64,000 nucleotides of DNA, from the NCBI GenBank assembly GCA_964035575.1, contig OZ037836.1, forward strand, positions 1,240,001 through 1,304,000. The letters run 5' to 3'. A program made the position numbers and the translations under genes. Below, piece after piece: positions 19,833 through 30,146 of this stretch. The stretch is from Rhynchopus sp. YZ270_cl-10 (Eukaryota > Euglenozoa > Diplonemea > Diplonemida > Diplonemidae). Within the stretch, counting starts at the first letter, position 1, and every line of letters starts with the position of its first letter. The notes under the pieces were generated by a model. The model made no database searches. It worked only from the letters and a program-made list of their open reading frames with translations, and was not told where the DNA came from.

Positions 19833-22471
19833 GTCAACCTTGTCTTTGCCCATAGCCGATATACCGCCGACATCACGGAAATTGGTCGGTGGTCGAGTGG
19901 TTGTGGGTCCTCCACCTTGGCGATCATGCTCACGGTCGCGTGGAGGAGAGCTTCTGGCCATATGCCCGTCTCTTCTACTTGGTTGAGGATTGATGCCAGC
20001 CTGTCGAAGATCCCCGTTGGGAGAAGCGCAAGTTCTTCTGGGTGCCAGCCGTCTGTGCTGGGGGCCTTCCCCTTCGGCATGCTCTCGGCCACGGCTTTCA
20101 GCATCCTTCCGGTGAGGGGTTCTACGTGCATCGGCCGTTGAGGTATGTGTGTGCCAAACCTTTCCTCGAACGCTTCCCACGTGGGTGTGTCACTCAGGGT
20201 GTTGTGCTTTTGGAGTATGGGAAGCCATGCCTCACGCAACCACGTGTCCATGTCCTCCACATTCGCGGTCTCTTCCGTCCCGCGCTTCATCGTGTTGCAC
20301 CGCACTTTGGCTCCGTTGAGGCGCTTGTAGATAAGCCCTGGTGTGGTGTGCCATTGCGTGCGTATCATACGATATCTTTGCGTGGCCCTGTCCCTCTCCA
20401 GGTTCTTTCTGGCAGTTTCGAGTCTCTGGTGCAGGCGCTGTATCAGCTCCAGTGTCGTGCTGGCCTGCGGCTCCTCCTCTGGGGTAGCGTCGAGAATGCT
20501 CACCAGCCCTGCCTTCGCTTTGTCCCACGCCTTGCGTGCGCTGGGTGTGAGGGCTCCTTTGGTGCGTAGAGTGTTGCCGACCTCTGTTAGTCTGCGGATC
20601 GTCTTCCGGATGCGCGTCATCTTGAGGGTCTCTCCTGCGTCGCCTTCGCGAGACTGTCTGCTGCACAGCCAGGTGCGTCGAAGTTTGGGTGGTCGGCCTT
20701 TGCGGAAACATGCTGCTGAGTTGTCGTCTCCCTGCCGTGCCCAGAAGTTGGTCGCATCCTCATTCCATGCTTTCCACTTGTCCTCTACCAATGTGCTTGT
20801 GTGCCATTGTGCTTTGGAACCATCGCAGATCTCTTCAGCCTCCTTTTCCAGGTCTGCCTTCGTTTTCTTCCTGCTCAGTTCATCCTGTTGTAGCATAGGG
20901 GCCCTTTCCTGCTTGAGCACACGCTGCCTGAACGTCATATTCTCAAATGTCGCGTCCAGGGGGATGTGTGAAGGTATTCCGGCCGTCCCCGTTTTGCACC
21001 CTGCCAGCGCAAGCACCGCAATCTGGTTGGCCAGGATGATGTCAATTCGTGAGCACACACTTTTGGCTTCAGACTTTGTGCTCTTACCGATGTGGGTGTG
21101 CTCTGGCTCTTGGTTGGCCCAGCCCGCGGCTCGTTCGGCACAGTCCGTCCATCGTTCTGAGCTGATGGCTAGGGATATTGCTTCGCTTGAGCTGGGTTCT
21201 GGGTGGCTGTTGCAATCCCCGAGGATAATCGCTGGTACGTCCCCTATCTCTGCTTCTGCAAATACATCCGATAGGAAGCTCTCGCGCTCTTGCTTTGCTT
21301 GCGGGGAGTTGCCGACTTTCGCGTATATCACGAATAGGTGTAGAAAATGGTTCCCTGCCCCATGTGCCACCTTTGCGTGCAGGTAACGCTTTGAGTCCCA
21401 GAGTCTCTTTGCTCGTTCAGTATCTCTCCTGACCACACTTGCTGGTATGCCTCGTTTCACCATTAGGCCCACCCCCTTGTGTTCTCCGTAGCTCTGTTGT
21501 ATTGCGTTTGGAAGTAACTTTACTGGGCACCCCCAGAGACCTGTCCAGCCTTGTTCATACAGCGTTCGGGAAGCTTGGGCCTGTTTCTTCTGTGTGAGCC
21601 GGGTCTCCTGCAGTGCGACTATGTCGTTGTCCCAACTCCACACCTCCTCCTGGTGAGCATTCATTGAGGTGATGTTGGCAGTACGTATGGACAGGTTTGG
21701 AGTGGCCCGGGCAGCGCGGCGTCGCTTTCTCTCCGTCTTGGTACGTTTCCGTGAGCGAGACACTGCGATATTCGTGTCCAGGTTCTCCAGCGTGACACAG
21801 CGGTTGCCCTCTGCCTGCGTCGTTGCAATCAGCGACAACAGCCCCTCGGTTGCTTTGAGGCGGTCGAAGTGCTCGGGCCTGTACGTGAGCACAACTGGGT
21901 TCGATGTAGGTGGTCCGCCGACGTGGCTAAACCGTTTCGCTCTGGCATCCAGTACCCAGATGGCCCTGTCGAGTATGCTTGCCGCAGTCTGTAGCTCACG
22001 TTCTCCACCGTACGTTCCTTGCATTCTCATTTTGGCTAGGTGTTGCGTGTAGGTGGAAGGTTCGTTTGCCTCAGGAGAGTAGCTGTCAGCATAGAGGTCA
22101 CTGTCGTCGTTTTGCAGTACGTCCACCACCCGTTGTCGCAGTGAGTTCGTTGTCCACCCCTCGCTCTGCTCAGCTATGGCAGAGAATAGGCAGTCCCCGT
22201 CTGGCGCTACTGCTATCCTTGTAGAGTTGATACTGCGGGCTGTTGCGTCCAACCACTCCTTGTGGTCGGTGATGGCCCTCAGTGGGTTCACGGGATTGTC
22301 GTTGTTTTTGGGGTAGGCGCTCCTACCTATCCCCGGTTCTATGTGCGATTCTAAGTACGTATCTAATCTAGTGGGGGGGGTGAGGTGGGGGAGTGGAGGG
22401 GTTGGGTCTAGAATCAAACGAACAGGAGATCGTTGATCTCGTCCGCAATCGCCTTCGACTCCTTCTTCCAC
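19814..22471 (-). CDS. LINE ORF2: OTU protease, APE endonuclease, truncated RT
   Basis: 885 residues. OTU-family cysteine protease at about 70-210, with PDGDCLF (D91, C94), the GGERELQ strand and YRPEH (H201), so the catalytic set looks complete. APE-type endonuclease at about 260-510, with N266, LQET (E289), Y383, GDCN (D419, N421), RID (D477) and SH (H502) all present. Then a Lys/Arg-rich linker and the first RT motifs (PKGKAPSTDGW; HRPISVMSAVYRLW) before the frame ends at the junction with the LRR pseudogene. It starts 58 bp inside ORF1 in another frame, suggesting reinitiation or frameshifting. OTU domains cleave ubiquitin; endonuclease and RT act in target-primed reverse transcription. 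As it stands, this copy cannot encode a complete RT. Confidence 0.85.
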   Translation of the reverse strand: MEEGVEGDCGRDQRSPVRLILDPTPPLPHLTPPTRLDTYLESHIEPGIGRSAYPKNNDNPVNPLRAITDHKEWLDATARSINSTRIAVAPDGDCLFSAIAEQSEGWTTNSLRQRVVDVLQNDDSDLYADSYSPEANEPSTYTQHLAKMRMQGTYGGERELQTAASILDRAIWVLDARAKRFSHVGGPPTSNPVVLTYRPEHFDRLKATEGLLSLIATTQAEGNRCVTLENLDTNIAVSRSRKRTKTERKRRRAARATPNLSIRTANITSMNAHQEEVWSWDNDIVALQETRLTQKKQAQASRTLYEQGWTGLWGCPVKLLPNAIQQSYGEHKGVGLMVKRGIPASVVRRDTERAKRLWDSKRYLHAKVAHGAGNHFLHLFVIYAKVGNSPQAKQERESFLSDVFAEAEIGDVPAIILGDCNSHPEPSSSEAISLAISSERWTDCAERAAGWANQEPEHTHIGKSTKSEAKSVCSRIDIILANQIAVLALAGCKTGTAGIPSHIPLDATFENMTFRQRVLKQERAPMLQQDELSRKKTKADLEKEAEEICDGSKAQWHTSTLVEDKWKAWNEDATNFWARQGDDNSAACFRKGRPPKLRRTWLCSRQSREGDAGETLKMTRIRKTIRRLTEVGNTLRTKGALTPSARKAWDKAKAGLVSILDATPEEEPQASTTLELIQRLHQRLETARKNLERDRATQRYRMIRTQWHTTPGLIYKRLNGAKVRCNTMKRGTEETANVEDMDTWLREAWLPILQKHNTLSDTPTWEAFEERFGTHIPQRPMHVEPLTGRMLKAVAESMPKGKAPSTDGWHPEELALLPTGIFDRLASILNQVEETGIWPEALLHATVSMIAKVEDPQPLDHRPISVMSAVYRLWAKTRLTRGGAA

Positions 22472-24231
22472 CGCTCCATCTCCTCCGTCCCCTCCGTCAC
22501 CTTTCCCGCCCCCTTTCCCATCTTTCCGCCGTCCTTCGACTTGCCCTTTTTGCGCTGGGGGGGGCCCGACCCGAAGATGTCGTCCATTGTGCTTCCCTTT
22601 CCCGCGCCGGACGACTTTGACCCCTTTTGCTTGTTGGGGGTGGTTGGTGGCGACAGTGTCTCGGTCGCGGTTTTCGGCTTTACCGTCTCGTTGGCCTTCA
22701 CATCACAGTCCTTCGTGTCCTCCGTGGTGCTTTGTTGTTGTTGGAGCGGAGAGGGTGGGTGAGCCGGTTCCGCGTTGGTGGTAGGCTGGAGTAGCCTGAG
22801 GAGGTGGGCCAGGTGCGCGTCCGTCGCCTCCTGTCGTGCCTCCGCTGCACACTGCCGAGCCACCACCGTCGCCAGCGCCGCGTTCATCTCCTCCTGAGCT
22901 TTGTTGTTACTGATAACTGCAGAGAGGATTTGCTCCCGCTGAGCTTCCGCGTTTGTCGCCAGTTCTTCCGCTCTGGTGGCGTGGCTGTCCATCTTGGACA
23001 GTTGGAGCACTTGACGCTCTAGGAGCGCTTCAATGCCCTTGCCCATTTGTAGAAGAGGGGTGGTGATAGAGGTGAGGTCGGCCGGTGTTGCGTTGTGGTT
23101 CTGATGCTGTTGGGGAAGTTGGTGCTGAACTACGCGCTGCATCCATGCCAGCTCCAGCTTCTGTCCCTGTTCGAACAGCTTTTTGCCTCTGTCCGCGCCG
23201 TACTCTGCTACAAATTCTTGGCTGGTGTATTTTACCTTCCTGTTTCTCTCTGTGGGGTCAGGTACCCGTGTAGGAAGCTGTTGGTGGGTGTCTGCTGTGG
23301 TGGTGACGGTGCTGGTATCTCTTGCTACTGCAGGGAGGATTGACACCACTAGGCTCTGCCACTTGACGCTGCTGTGCGGTGGCTGCGTCTCTGCGCGCAC
23401 CACGAGGGTCTTTTCCCCCGTTCTGCCCTTGCTGAGCAGCGTCACCACCCGCGCCCCCTCCCACTTCATCGCCTTCAGTGCCGCGATGCAGTCCTGCTTC
23501 GTTGCGGGGGGAGGAACCGGCCTGAGGTCGAAGAGCTGGGTGGTGGTGTGCGTTGTGGTGCTGTCGGGTATCTCGAACGTGAATGTGGGGGCGTCATCCA
23601 TCGCCTCCGGGGCACCACCGCTGCTACCTCCCCTTAGCCTACCCAGCTCCCACACGTTGCAGTGCGTCCTGCACATCCGGAGCGACTCCTTGTCGCTCAT
23701 GTCCCTCCCGTTGATGGTAAGGCGGTGCACGTCCCTGCGTCCACCTGTCTTCGCGCGCACTGCCGCCTTCAGGTCAGCCACCGAGTCCGTGTCGCTGACG
23801 TCCACTGTCACTGTCTTTCCAGTCAGCGTTCGCACAAAAATCTGCCTTTTTACCTCTTCATTTTCTTCTTCTTTTTGTTCCGAGTCTTTGCCGCAGTCCT
23901 CTGCGTTGCCCGGGGTCACCTCGTGGAGGTGCTCGGTAAAAACCCCACTCTCCAACTTCTCGGCTGTGATGTCTGTCACACCCAACGCATGAAGCTCTGC
24001 AATGGCTTCGTACTTCTGCGACTTCTTCGTGAGGATGATTGTGTCACCAGCACTCAGCTGCGTCATGTCCGCTCCTTCTCCCATCGGTTCGCCTCCGAAA
24101 CTCATGCAAAAGCCGTCTTCAGGCAACCCCATTGCAGTCGCCACCTTCCGCCGCATCACCGCAAGTGTATCATCCTCACCCAGCTCGACCGTATGCTTCA
24201 CTCCGTTCAACCCCTTGATAGTCAAATCCAT
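19833..24231 (-). mobile_element. LINE 5' half with ubiquitin-fold ORF1 and OTU-APE ORF2
   Basis: Two overlapping minus-strand ORFs of a non-LTR retrotransposon, cut off in the reverse transcriptase where type-A LRR sequence begins (about 19832). ORF1 opens with a Ubl domain nearly identical to that of type-B LRR genes, followed by a ubiquitin and a gag-like region. ORF2 has OTU, APE endonuclease and the start of RT. No target duplication can be seen because the 3' end is missing. A separate 3' half of a LINE lies at 61795-64000. Confidence 0.8.
22414..24231 (-). CDS. LINE ORF1: Ubl plus ubiquitin plus gag-like protein
   Basis: 605 residues from the ATG shared with the LRR genes. Residues 1-95 are the host-type Ubl and linker (MDLTIKGL to ITAEKLES). 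Residues 130-202 are a second, ubiquitin-like domain (QIFVRTLTGKT to GRLRGG) that keeps the C-terminal LRGG cleavage signature. From 203 the protein is unlike any LRR protein: a possible RNA-binding region (about 215-305), Q/H-rich linker, coiled coil (about 385-480) and Lys/Gly-rich basic tail. There is no Met between the first Ubl and the ubiquitin, so the Ubl appears to be the real start of this ORF. Cleavage after LRGG by a deubiquitinase would free the gag-like part (inference). Confidence 0.75.
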   Translation of the reverse strand: MDLTIKGLNGVKHTVELGEDDTLAVMRRKVATAMGLPEDGFCMSFGGEPMGEGADMTQLSAGDTIILTKKSQKYEAIAELHALGVTDITAEKLESGVFTEHLHEVTPGNAEDCGKDSEQKEEENEEVKRQIFVRTLTGKTVTVDVSDTDSVADLKAAVRAKTGGRRDVHRLTINGRDMSDKESLRMCRTHCNVWELGRLRGGSSGGAPEAMDDAPTFTFEIPDSTTTHTTTQLFDLRPVPPPATKQDCIAALKAMKWEGARVVTLLSKGRTGEKTLVVRAETQPPHSSVKWQSLVVSILPAVARDTSTVTTTADTHQQLPTRVPDPTERNRKVKYTSQEFVAEYGADRGKKLFEQGQKLELAWMQRVVQHQLPQQHQNHNATPADLTSITTPLLQMGKGIEALLERQVLQLSKMDSHATRAEELATNAEAQREQILSAVISNNKAQEEMNAALATVVARQCAAEARQEATDAHLAHLLRLLQPTTNAEPAHPPSPLQQQQSTTEDTKDCDVKANETVKPKTATETLSPPTTPNKQKGSKSSGAGKGSTMDDIFGSGPPQRKKGKSKDGGKMGKGAGKVTEGTEEMERWKKESKAIADEINDLLFV

Positions 24232-24950
24232 ATTTGTGTCGCTCTGTATCATAGGTAACGGAGGGTGATGGTGATGTGGAGAAGGTGAGGAGGTGTGGGG
24301 GAAATAAACAAGAGTTTCTTTTTTTTTAGGCCTCGAGCATGGTCATGCACGGATTCGGGTGTTTGCACGATGGCGAAGCAATGGGAGGTACATGTAACTA
24401 TAGCTACATATAGCATTACATGTCTTGATGGGATTATCCGGAAAGACGGGACATAGTTACATTTTCATTTTTCATTAGGAATTCATGTACTTTTTGCAGA
24501 GTATAAATATTCCCCTACGCCGTCTGCTTTAATCGTATGCAACGAAATAAAGGTGGGCAAGAGAGAGGAGCCTAGGGGGAAGTGTTCCACTCTTGAGTAT
24601 CAGGTGTGTCGGCAGAAGGTCTGATTCAAAGAAGACTTGGTGAAGCAGGGTGGGGAACAATTCTGCAATTCGTTGTTGAGAACTGCGAGTCGAAATAACA
24701 TTGTTCTCGGGGTGTAGTGGTGGGGGTCATAACTAAACAGCACCAAACTTCAGGCACAATTTGGTGCTAGTGCATGTAACATTATGCTAATATTACATGC
24801 TACATGTAACATTACAAGGTCTGACTGGTGTGGGTAGGGGCTTTGGTGGGTTACGGTCAAGATTATCCGAACCAGAGGACGCAAGCAGACATACTGCCAG
24901 AGACCCTCCACCTCGGGGAGGTGCTGCCCTGCCACCAACACACCACGTCG
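24232..24950. other. Intergenic, ACATGTAACATTA clusters
   Basis: The leader of the LINE ORF1 differs from all LRR-gene leaders. Bases 24385-24440 and 24770-24825 carry clustered, partly palindromic ACATGTAA and TAGCATTACATG words. From about 24875 the sequence is the shared 3' flank of type-B genes. No gene is seen. Confidence 0.5.
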
Positions 24951-25790
24951 TCATTGTGCGTGTCTCCGTCGCTTCTGGCTTTGCTCGGGGGATTCGTCTC
25001 TGCTTCGTTTCGGAAGTGCTTCAACCACAAGCTTACTCAGCTTCTTGTCGTTCCTCACTTCGTTGGACACCACACTGCTGCAGCCGGAAAGGTAAATGCT
25101 CGTCAACGAAGTGCAGTTCGCAGCAAAGTTCGTAGTATTATTGCAAGTCAAACCAATCGACGTCACATTGCTGAGTGGTGATAAATCCAGGGTGGTTAAG
25201 CTGCTGGACTTCGCAAGGAACCACGCGCCAACCTGTGTAACGTTGCTGAGTGGTGACACATCCAGCGTCGTTAAGCTGCTGCAGTTGTAAAGGAAGCCCG
25301 CACCGACCCGCGTCACATTGATCAACCCAGAGAGGTCGATACTTGTCAACGAGGTGCAGTGGTGTAGGAAGCAACCTGCAATGCGAGTCACAATGGACTC
25401 AGCACTGAGATCAAGTCTCGTCAACGAAGTGCGTGACAAGAAGTAACTCGGAATGACAGTCGCAACCTCCGCCTGTAGAAGCAAACACGCCACCTCAGGA
25501 TCTCTCACACTCTTCAACTTCTCGGCTGTGATGTCGGTCACACCCAACGCATGAAGCTCTGCAATGGCTTCTTGCTTCTGCGTCTTCGTGAGGATGATTG
25601 TGTCACCAGCACTCAGCTGCGTCATGTCCGCTCCTTCTCCCATCGGTTCGTCTCCGAAACTCATGCAAAAGCTGTCTTCAGGCAACCCCATTGCAGTCGC
25701 CACCTTCCGCCGCAAGCCCTCCACTGTGTCATCTTCACCCACCTCGACTGTGTGCTGATTCGCTCTGAAATCCTCGAAGTGCACGTCCAT
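24951..25790 (-). CDS. Ubl-LRR protein, type B copy 1
   Basis: 279 residues: Ubl 1-70 (MDVHFEDF variant), helical linker AIAELHALGVTD, five 23-residue LRRs and the type-B tail KRSRDESPEQSQKRRRHAQ, a basic nuclear-localisation-like end. The first nine Ubl residues differ from the rest of the family. The upstream in-frame ATG at 26009 is rejected because the family aligns from 25790, after the leader ACAACAAACAG. This copy is isolated from the main B array by about 15 kb of mobile elements. Confidence 0.85.
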   Translation of the reverse strand: MDVHFEDFRANQHTVEVGEDDTVEGLRRKVATAMGLPEDSFCMSFGDEPMGEGADMTQLSAGDTIILTKTQKQEAIAELHALGVTDITAEKLKSVRDPEVACLLLQAEVATVIPSYFLSRTSLTRLDLSAESIVTRIAGCFLHHCTSLTSIDLSGLINVTRVGAGFLYNCSSLTTLDVSPLSNVTQVGAWFLAKSSSLTTLDLSPLSNVTSIGLTCNNTTNFAANCTSLTSIYLSGCSSVVSNEVRNDKKLSKLVVEALPKRSRDESPEQSQKRRRHAQ

Positions 25791-26040
25791 CTGTTTGTTG
25801 TGGTTTTGTGTTCTGATCTCTGTGTGTGGTGGTGGGGTGTGGAGGACAACAAGCCTGCAGTCATTTTCAATGAAGGGTTGAAGGGCAGGGGTTCTTTGAG
25901 TACAATCGTACCATCGTGGGTTGGGCACATATACCCAGGTACCGACGTGCGGTTTTGTTAAATTGTTGAGTAGTGTAGTTGCCTCGGTTGTGTTGCCACA
26001 GTTGTGCAATCTCCACTTTGTATCTCTCTGTTTTGTGCAG
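25791..26040 (-). promoter_or_regulatory. Type-B 5' flank with empty TA insertion site
   Basis: Begins with the leader shared by type-B genes. Bases 25955-26025 are paralogous to the flanks of the 5-kb TIR element: the TA at 25976-25977, in GTAGTGTAGTTGCCTCGG, is the uninterrupted form of the site at 32684 and 37738. Confidence 0.75.
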
Positions 26041-26454
26041 GTGTTTTCAATTGGGGGTGAGAGTACGCAAGAGACAACAAACAGTCATAAGGGGAGAGGT
26101 CTTTTGGTATGCTACTTTTGTCCGAATATTTGTGAGAACAGTATTTAGAAGTGGTTGGTGATAACTTACTCGGATTTTCCGTTTGAGAGGAAGATAACCG
26201 GAGCCACGGCACTCTTCGTGTGCTGTGCCACGTTCTCCCCCACATTCCTTCCTCCCAGCCTGGCAGCGAAACAGCCGCACTGACACTAGAGCATCATATA
26301 AGCTGGCCTGACTGCAAAACAAATGAAAGAAGCAATGCACAAAACCCTAACATATGGCGTGCTAATAAAGAAGGGCGACCACCTTGTGTGTTGCGCTTCC
26401 TGTCCCCATGCACCATCCCCGAATATGCTTTCAAATGACATAGGTTCGTGATAC

Positions 26455-26650
26455 TGGATAAACAACAGCGCACGTCAGTTGTCTCACGTACAGTGTATAC
26501 ACCCTGAAAACGTAACCCCTTCCCTCTGGCACAGACCCCACCTTGGGCAGATGGTCTGCCCTACTGCCTCTTCTGCACCGTAGCTGAGTGCCACGGTGAC
26601 AGCTTGTACCCACCTGCGAAAGAATGTTCGCAAGGTCCCTTCTTCTACTA
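26455..26650 (-). repeat. Solitary copy of the 203-bp exon-like repeat
   Basis: A single diverged unit of the array at 47150-48500, sharing the TGTACGTGAGACAACTG stretch and the GGTCTGCCCTACTGCCTC block. On the minus strand it encodes a peptide similar to the array's conserved TVRETTVD segment. Confidence 0.75.
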
Positions 26651-26909
26651 AGGGAAAACAAACTTTTCGTCTGCGTGCGCGTCGGGACGTCCCCCAGAAA
26701 AACCCAGGCAGGCATGCAAAAAAAAGTTTGTTTTAATGGTGTGATTTTCCTAAAAATTAGGTGTAAATTGGGTACTTCTTGGGTCCTTCTTGGGTATAGT
26801 GATTTTCCTTAGGGCACTTCCTTAAGGAAAACGTGATCTTTTTCCCGAGCTTTCCCTGTGGTTAGTAGCCTTGTTTTCGCAAAAATTTTCTCAAAATCCG
26901 GGATTGGCA

Positions 26910-27604
26910 CCCAGTACCCAGTACCCAGTACCCAGTACCCAGTACCCAGTACCCAGTACCCAGTACCCAGTACCCAGTACCCAGTACCCAGTACCCAGTA
27001 CCCAGTACCCAGTACCCAGTACCCAGTACCCAGTACCCAGTACCCAGTACCCAGTACCCAGTACCCAGTACCCAGTACCCAGTACCCAGTACCCAGTACC
27101 CAGTACCCAGTACCCAGTACCCAGTACCCAGTACCCAGTACCCAGTACCCAGTACCCAGTACCCAGTACCCAGTACCCAGTACCCAGTACCCAGTACCCA
27201 GTACCCAGTACCCAGTACCCAGTACCCAGTACCCAGTACCCAGTACCCAGTACCCAGTACCCAGTACCCAGTACCCAGTACCCAGTACCCAGTACCCAGT
27301 ACCCAGTACCCAGTACCCAGTACCCAGTACCCAGTACCCAGTACCCAGTACCCAGTACCCAGTACCCAGTACCCAGTACCCAGTACCCAGTACCCAGTAC
27401 CCAGTACCCAGTACCCAGTACCCAGTACCCAGTACCCAGTACCCAGTACCCAGTACCCAGTACCCAGTACCCAGTACCCAGTACCCAGTACCCAGTACCC
27501 AGTACCCAGTACCCAGTACCCAGTACCCAGTACCCAGTACCCAGTACCCAGTACCCAGTACCCAGTACCCAGTACCCAGTACCCAGTACCCAGTACCCAG
27601 TACC
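26910..27604. repeat. (CCCAGTA)n satellite, about 99 copies
   Basis: Perfect 7-bp tandem array of 695 bp. It yields long artefactual open frames on both strands, which I do not call genes. One copy of the dispersed GCGCCGCAGGCGCACGG motif lies 74 bp to the right. Confidence 0.97.
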
Positions 27605-29243
27605 AAAGGGCCGATGGAGGGTTCCGAGACGGCGATAGCCTGCGACACTATGTCATGGGAAGGTGGGATACTAGCTTGCGCCGCAGGCGCACGGTACGCT
27701 ACTTTTATTGTTTCGGCGTATCCTTTTTTCTCACTCTTCGTTGGGTTCCACGAGCTCCGCCCGTCAAATGATGGGGTGTAAAATTCGCATCTACGCAAAC
27801 TGCCCCACGTTCATTTTGTACTTTTCCTTCAGAAGTCAAGTACTGACCATATTTTGCACACAGAACCTGAAAATGGCCTGTAAAAACTGACACATGCATT
27901 TTAGGTCAAAAATACTCATTTCTGAGCGCAAAGTGACCCCATCACAGCACGTACAGGCTCCGGTGCACCGAAATCAAAAAATTTTTTTTTTGATTTTTTG
28001 TGGGGAAAAATTTCTGGGGAAATTTTCTGGCCACAAAAAACCACCAAAAAGATGTACACAAAATAATTTTAGCACCCCCAAAAAAAAAAGGTGTAAAAAA
28101 GGTCCTTCTAAGGTCCTTCTAAGGTATACCACTACCCTTGTATAGGTCACACCAAAATTAGATATTTTATTATCGCGCAATTATGGTCGAGTACAAAAAT
28201 CCGGCGGGTTCCAAGAAGGTAATCAGAACCTGGAGTGAGGGTGGTATGGTGTTAAGTGTGAGTGTGAGTGACAAGTAAAGAGAAAATGTGCAGATGGGCT
28301 CTTCACAATCATTAGCCATGTGCTCGGCAGTCTTGTTCGAACTACGGCTACTTGGAAGACGTCCGTCGTCTATTGTGTGTATTTGTATGGATCTTTGTGA
28401 TTTTTTGTTGATTTTTTTTCAAAAAAAAAATTTTTTTTTGTGTCCAAAAAATGTGTTCCCCATGTCGTGGCAGGCCGAAAAAAAATTTTTTTTTCGCGTG
28501 TAATTATTTCCTTAATTTTACTGTCAAAAATTTTACGGCTATTTTATACACAATCCTTAATCCCACTAGTGGGATTAAGGATCTTAAAAATACTTTTTTG
28601 GTCAGGATTTTTGTACGAGACCTTAATTGCGCGTTAATAAAGTGAAATAAAATCCTTTTATTTTCACGCACTGTTTCCGCTCAGAATACACCACTATTTC
28701 AGGCCATTTTTGGCTTAAAAAAGTCCAAAAATGAATTATTTTGTGTCAATACAGTGAATACAGCGCGTCTGTGACACACAACGCGGATAAGTCGACCTGT
28801 GTGGGCACATGTGCGGCGTGACTGTGTCGGCATACAAGGCAACATGTGTCTGCGACACACTACCACCAGTGGAGTGGGATTGGGTCACTTGCGCTGAGAA
28901 ATGCATATTTTTGACCGGAATGATTTGTGAGTGTATTGATGTGTTTGTTCACAGGTGCCAGCCAGTTTTAAAACAGGGTCGTGAGTGCACGCTACAGCGT
29001 GCCGCGAACTGCGTGTGTGAGTGAAGCTGCCCAGCACGCACACTCCATTTGTCACCAAAAAAGTGAGATACTATGTGCATAAAAACCACGATTCTGCCTC
29101 AGGACTTTTCCAACTTGCTTTTTGGGCCGTCACAAACACCACCGTAGACAAAACACGTATATTTTTTCATAACACCTACCCTATTTGACTGCCCCCCTGT
29201 AGAAATTGTACTTTGACCTCCTCAAACGCTGAATAAAATATTG
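27605..29243. other. AT-rich intergenic repeats, no gene
   Basis: Contains a 30-bp perfect palindrome (28553-28582) and an imperfect inverted pair, GGTCAAAAATACTCATTTCT near 27903 and its complement near 28883-28917. The same sequence recurs near 38749-38785. The rest is poly-A/T runs and short repeats. Confidence 0.55.
28553..28582. repeat. Perfect 30-bp palindrome
   Basis: ATCCTTAATCCCACT is followed directly by its exact complement with no spacer, so the site could extrude as a cruciform. Confidence 0.9.
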
Positions 29244-29392
29244 TATTCATGTGAAATAAGATTCATATTTCACGCTCCCTGGCCTGGAGACACGCGTTTC
29301 ATAATTTTCACTCGCTACGCTCGTGAAAATTAACCCACTTGTGACTCCAGTCCGGGAGCGTGAAATAAAGGGAATCTTATTTCACGTGAATA
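29244..29392. mobile_element. 149-bp foldback element
   Basis: Inverted ends TATTCATGTGAAATAAGATT and near-complement TGAATA at 29392. The arms pair again over TTTCACGCTCCC, and a small hairpin (TTTTCACTCGCTACG) sits at the centre. No clear target duplication; probably a small foldback-type MITE. Confidence 0.65.
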
Positions 29393-30146
29393 AATAGTTA
29401 TTATTTTTTTTTTTCTTTTTTTCTTTCTTGCTTTCAATTACTGCTTTTTGTACACACAAAAGGCCTGTTTTCAGCCACACCGATACAGGATACCTTTCAT
29501 TTTGTAAATAACTTTGCTGCACTAGCGTCGACACCCGAAGATGAACTTCACTATTTTATTCTGCTAATGAACATACACGCTAACCCATTCCTTGACGCTA
29601 TGTCGCCTATTGCGTAACACGGTGTTTTCTACGTGCTCCTCTGGAAAGGGGACACACAGAGGTAGATCCCATGCGGGCAGAGTCTGCTGCTGCGCGAATA
29701 TCCAAACAAAAAAGGGGGGTAGAGGAAAAAAGGAAGAAAAAAGAGGGAGTAGTAAAAAGTCAAAGTGTGTACACAAAGAGAGGGGTATGTTTGTGACAGC
29801 TTTTTTTTTTTTGATATCCCAGTAGAAATCCCTGCCCTCCACCGTACTGTGCTGTTTGTATGCCACAATCTGCAGTTTGCTGGGTGGGGAGAAAGTACGA
29901 GGCAAAAATGCAAAGAATAAAAATTAAAAAAAAAAACGAGTCGGGGAGAAGACAAGGAAAGGGGAACAAACAAAGAAGAAGAAAAAAAAACACACACAAA
30001 TTCATATCTGGGATGGTTGAAAAAGGGGGTGATTCGCACTTCTTGCATACGGTGCGCACCATCCTACTCAGCCACACCAACGTGCTTCCTATTAAAGGGT
30101 GTAACAGCTATCCCCCTCCTTTAAAAAAGAAAAAAGATAAACTGTA
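29393..30146. other. Intergenic, nothing recognised
   Basis: Polypurine and polypyrimidine rich. One copy of the GTAGACACCCGAGGATG-type motif (CGTCGACACCCGAAGATG) lies at 29525-29550. Frames here are low-complexity Phe/Ser/Leu runs and are not credible genes. Confidence 0.5.

Noticed and set aside
20343-21386. 347-codon plus-strand frame within the LINE
   Set aside because: Antisense shadow of ORF2, which holds the APE and RT motifs.
26809-27798. Frames of 255-329 codons with YPVPSTQ or GTGYWVL repeats
   Set aside because: Produced by the 7-bp satellite, which is open in every frame except by chance; no conserved flanking domain.
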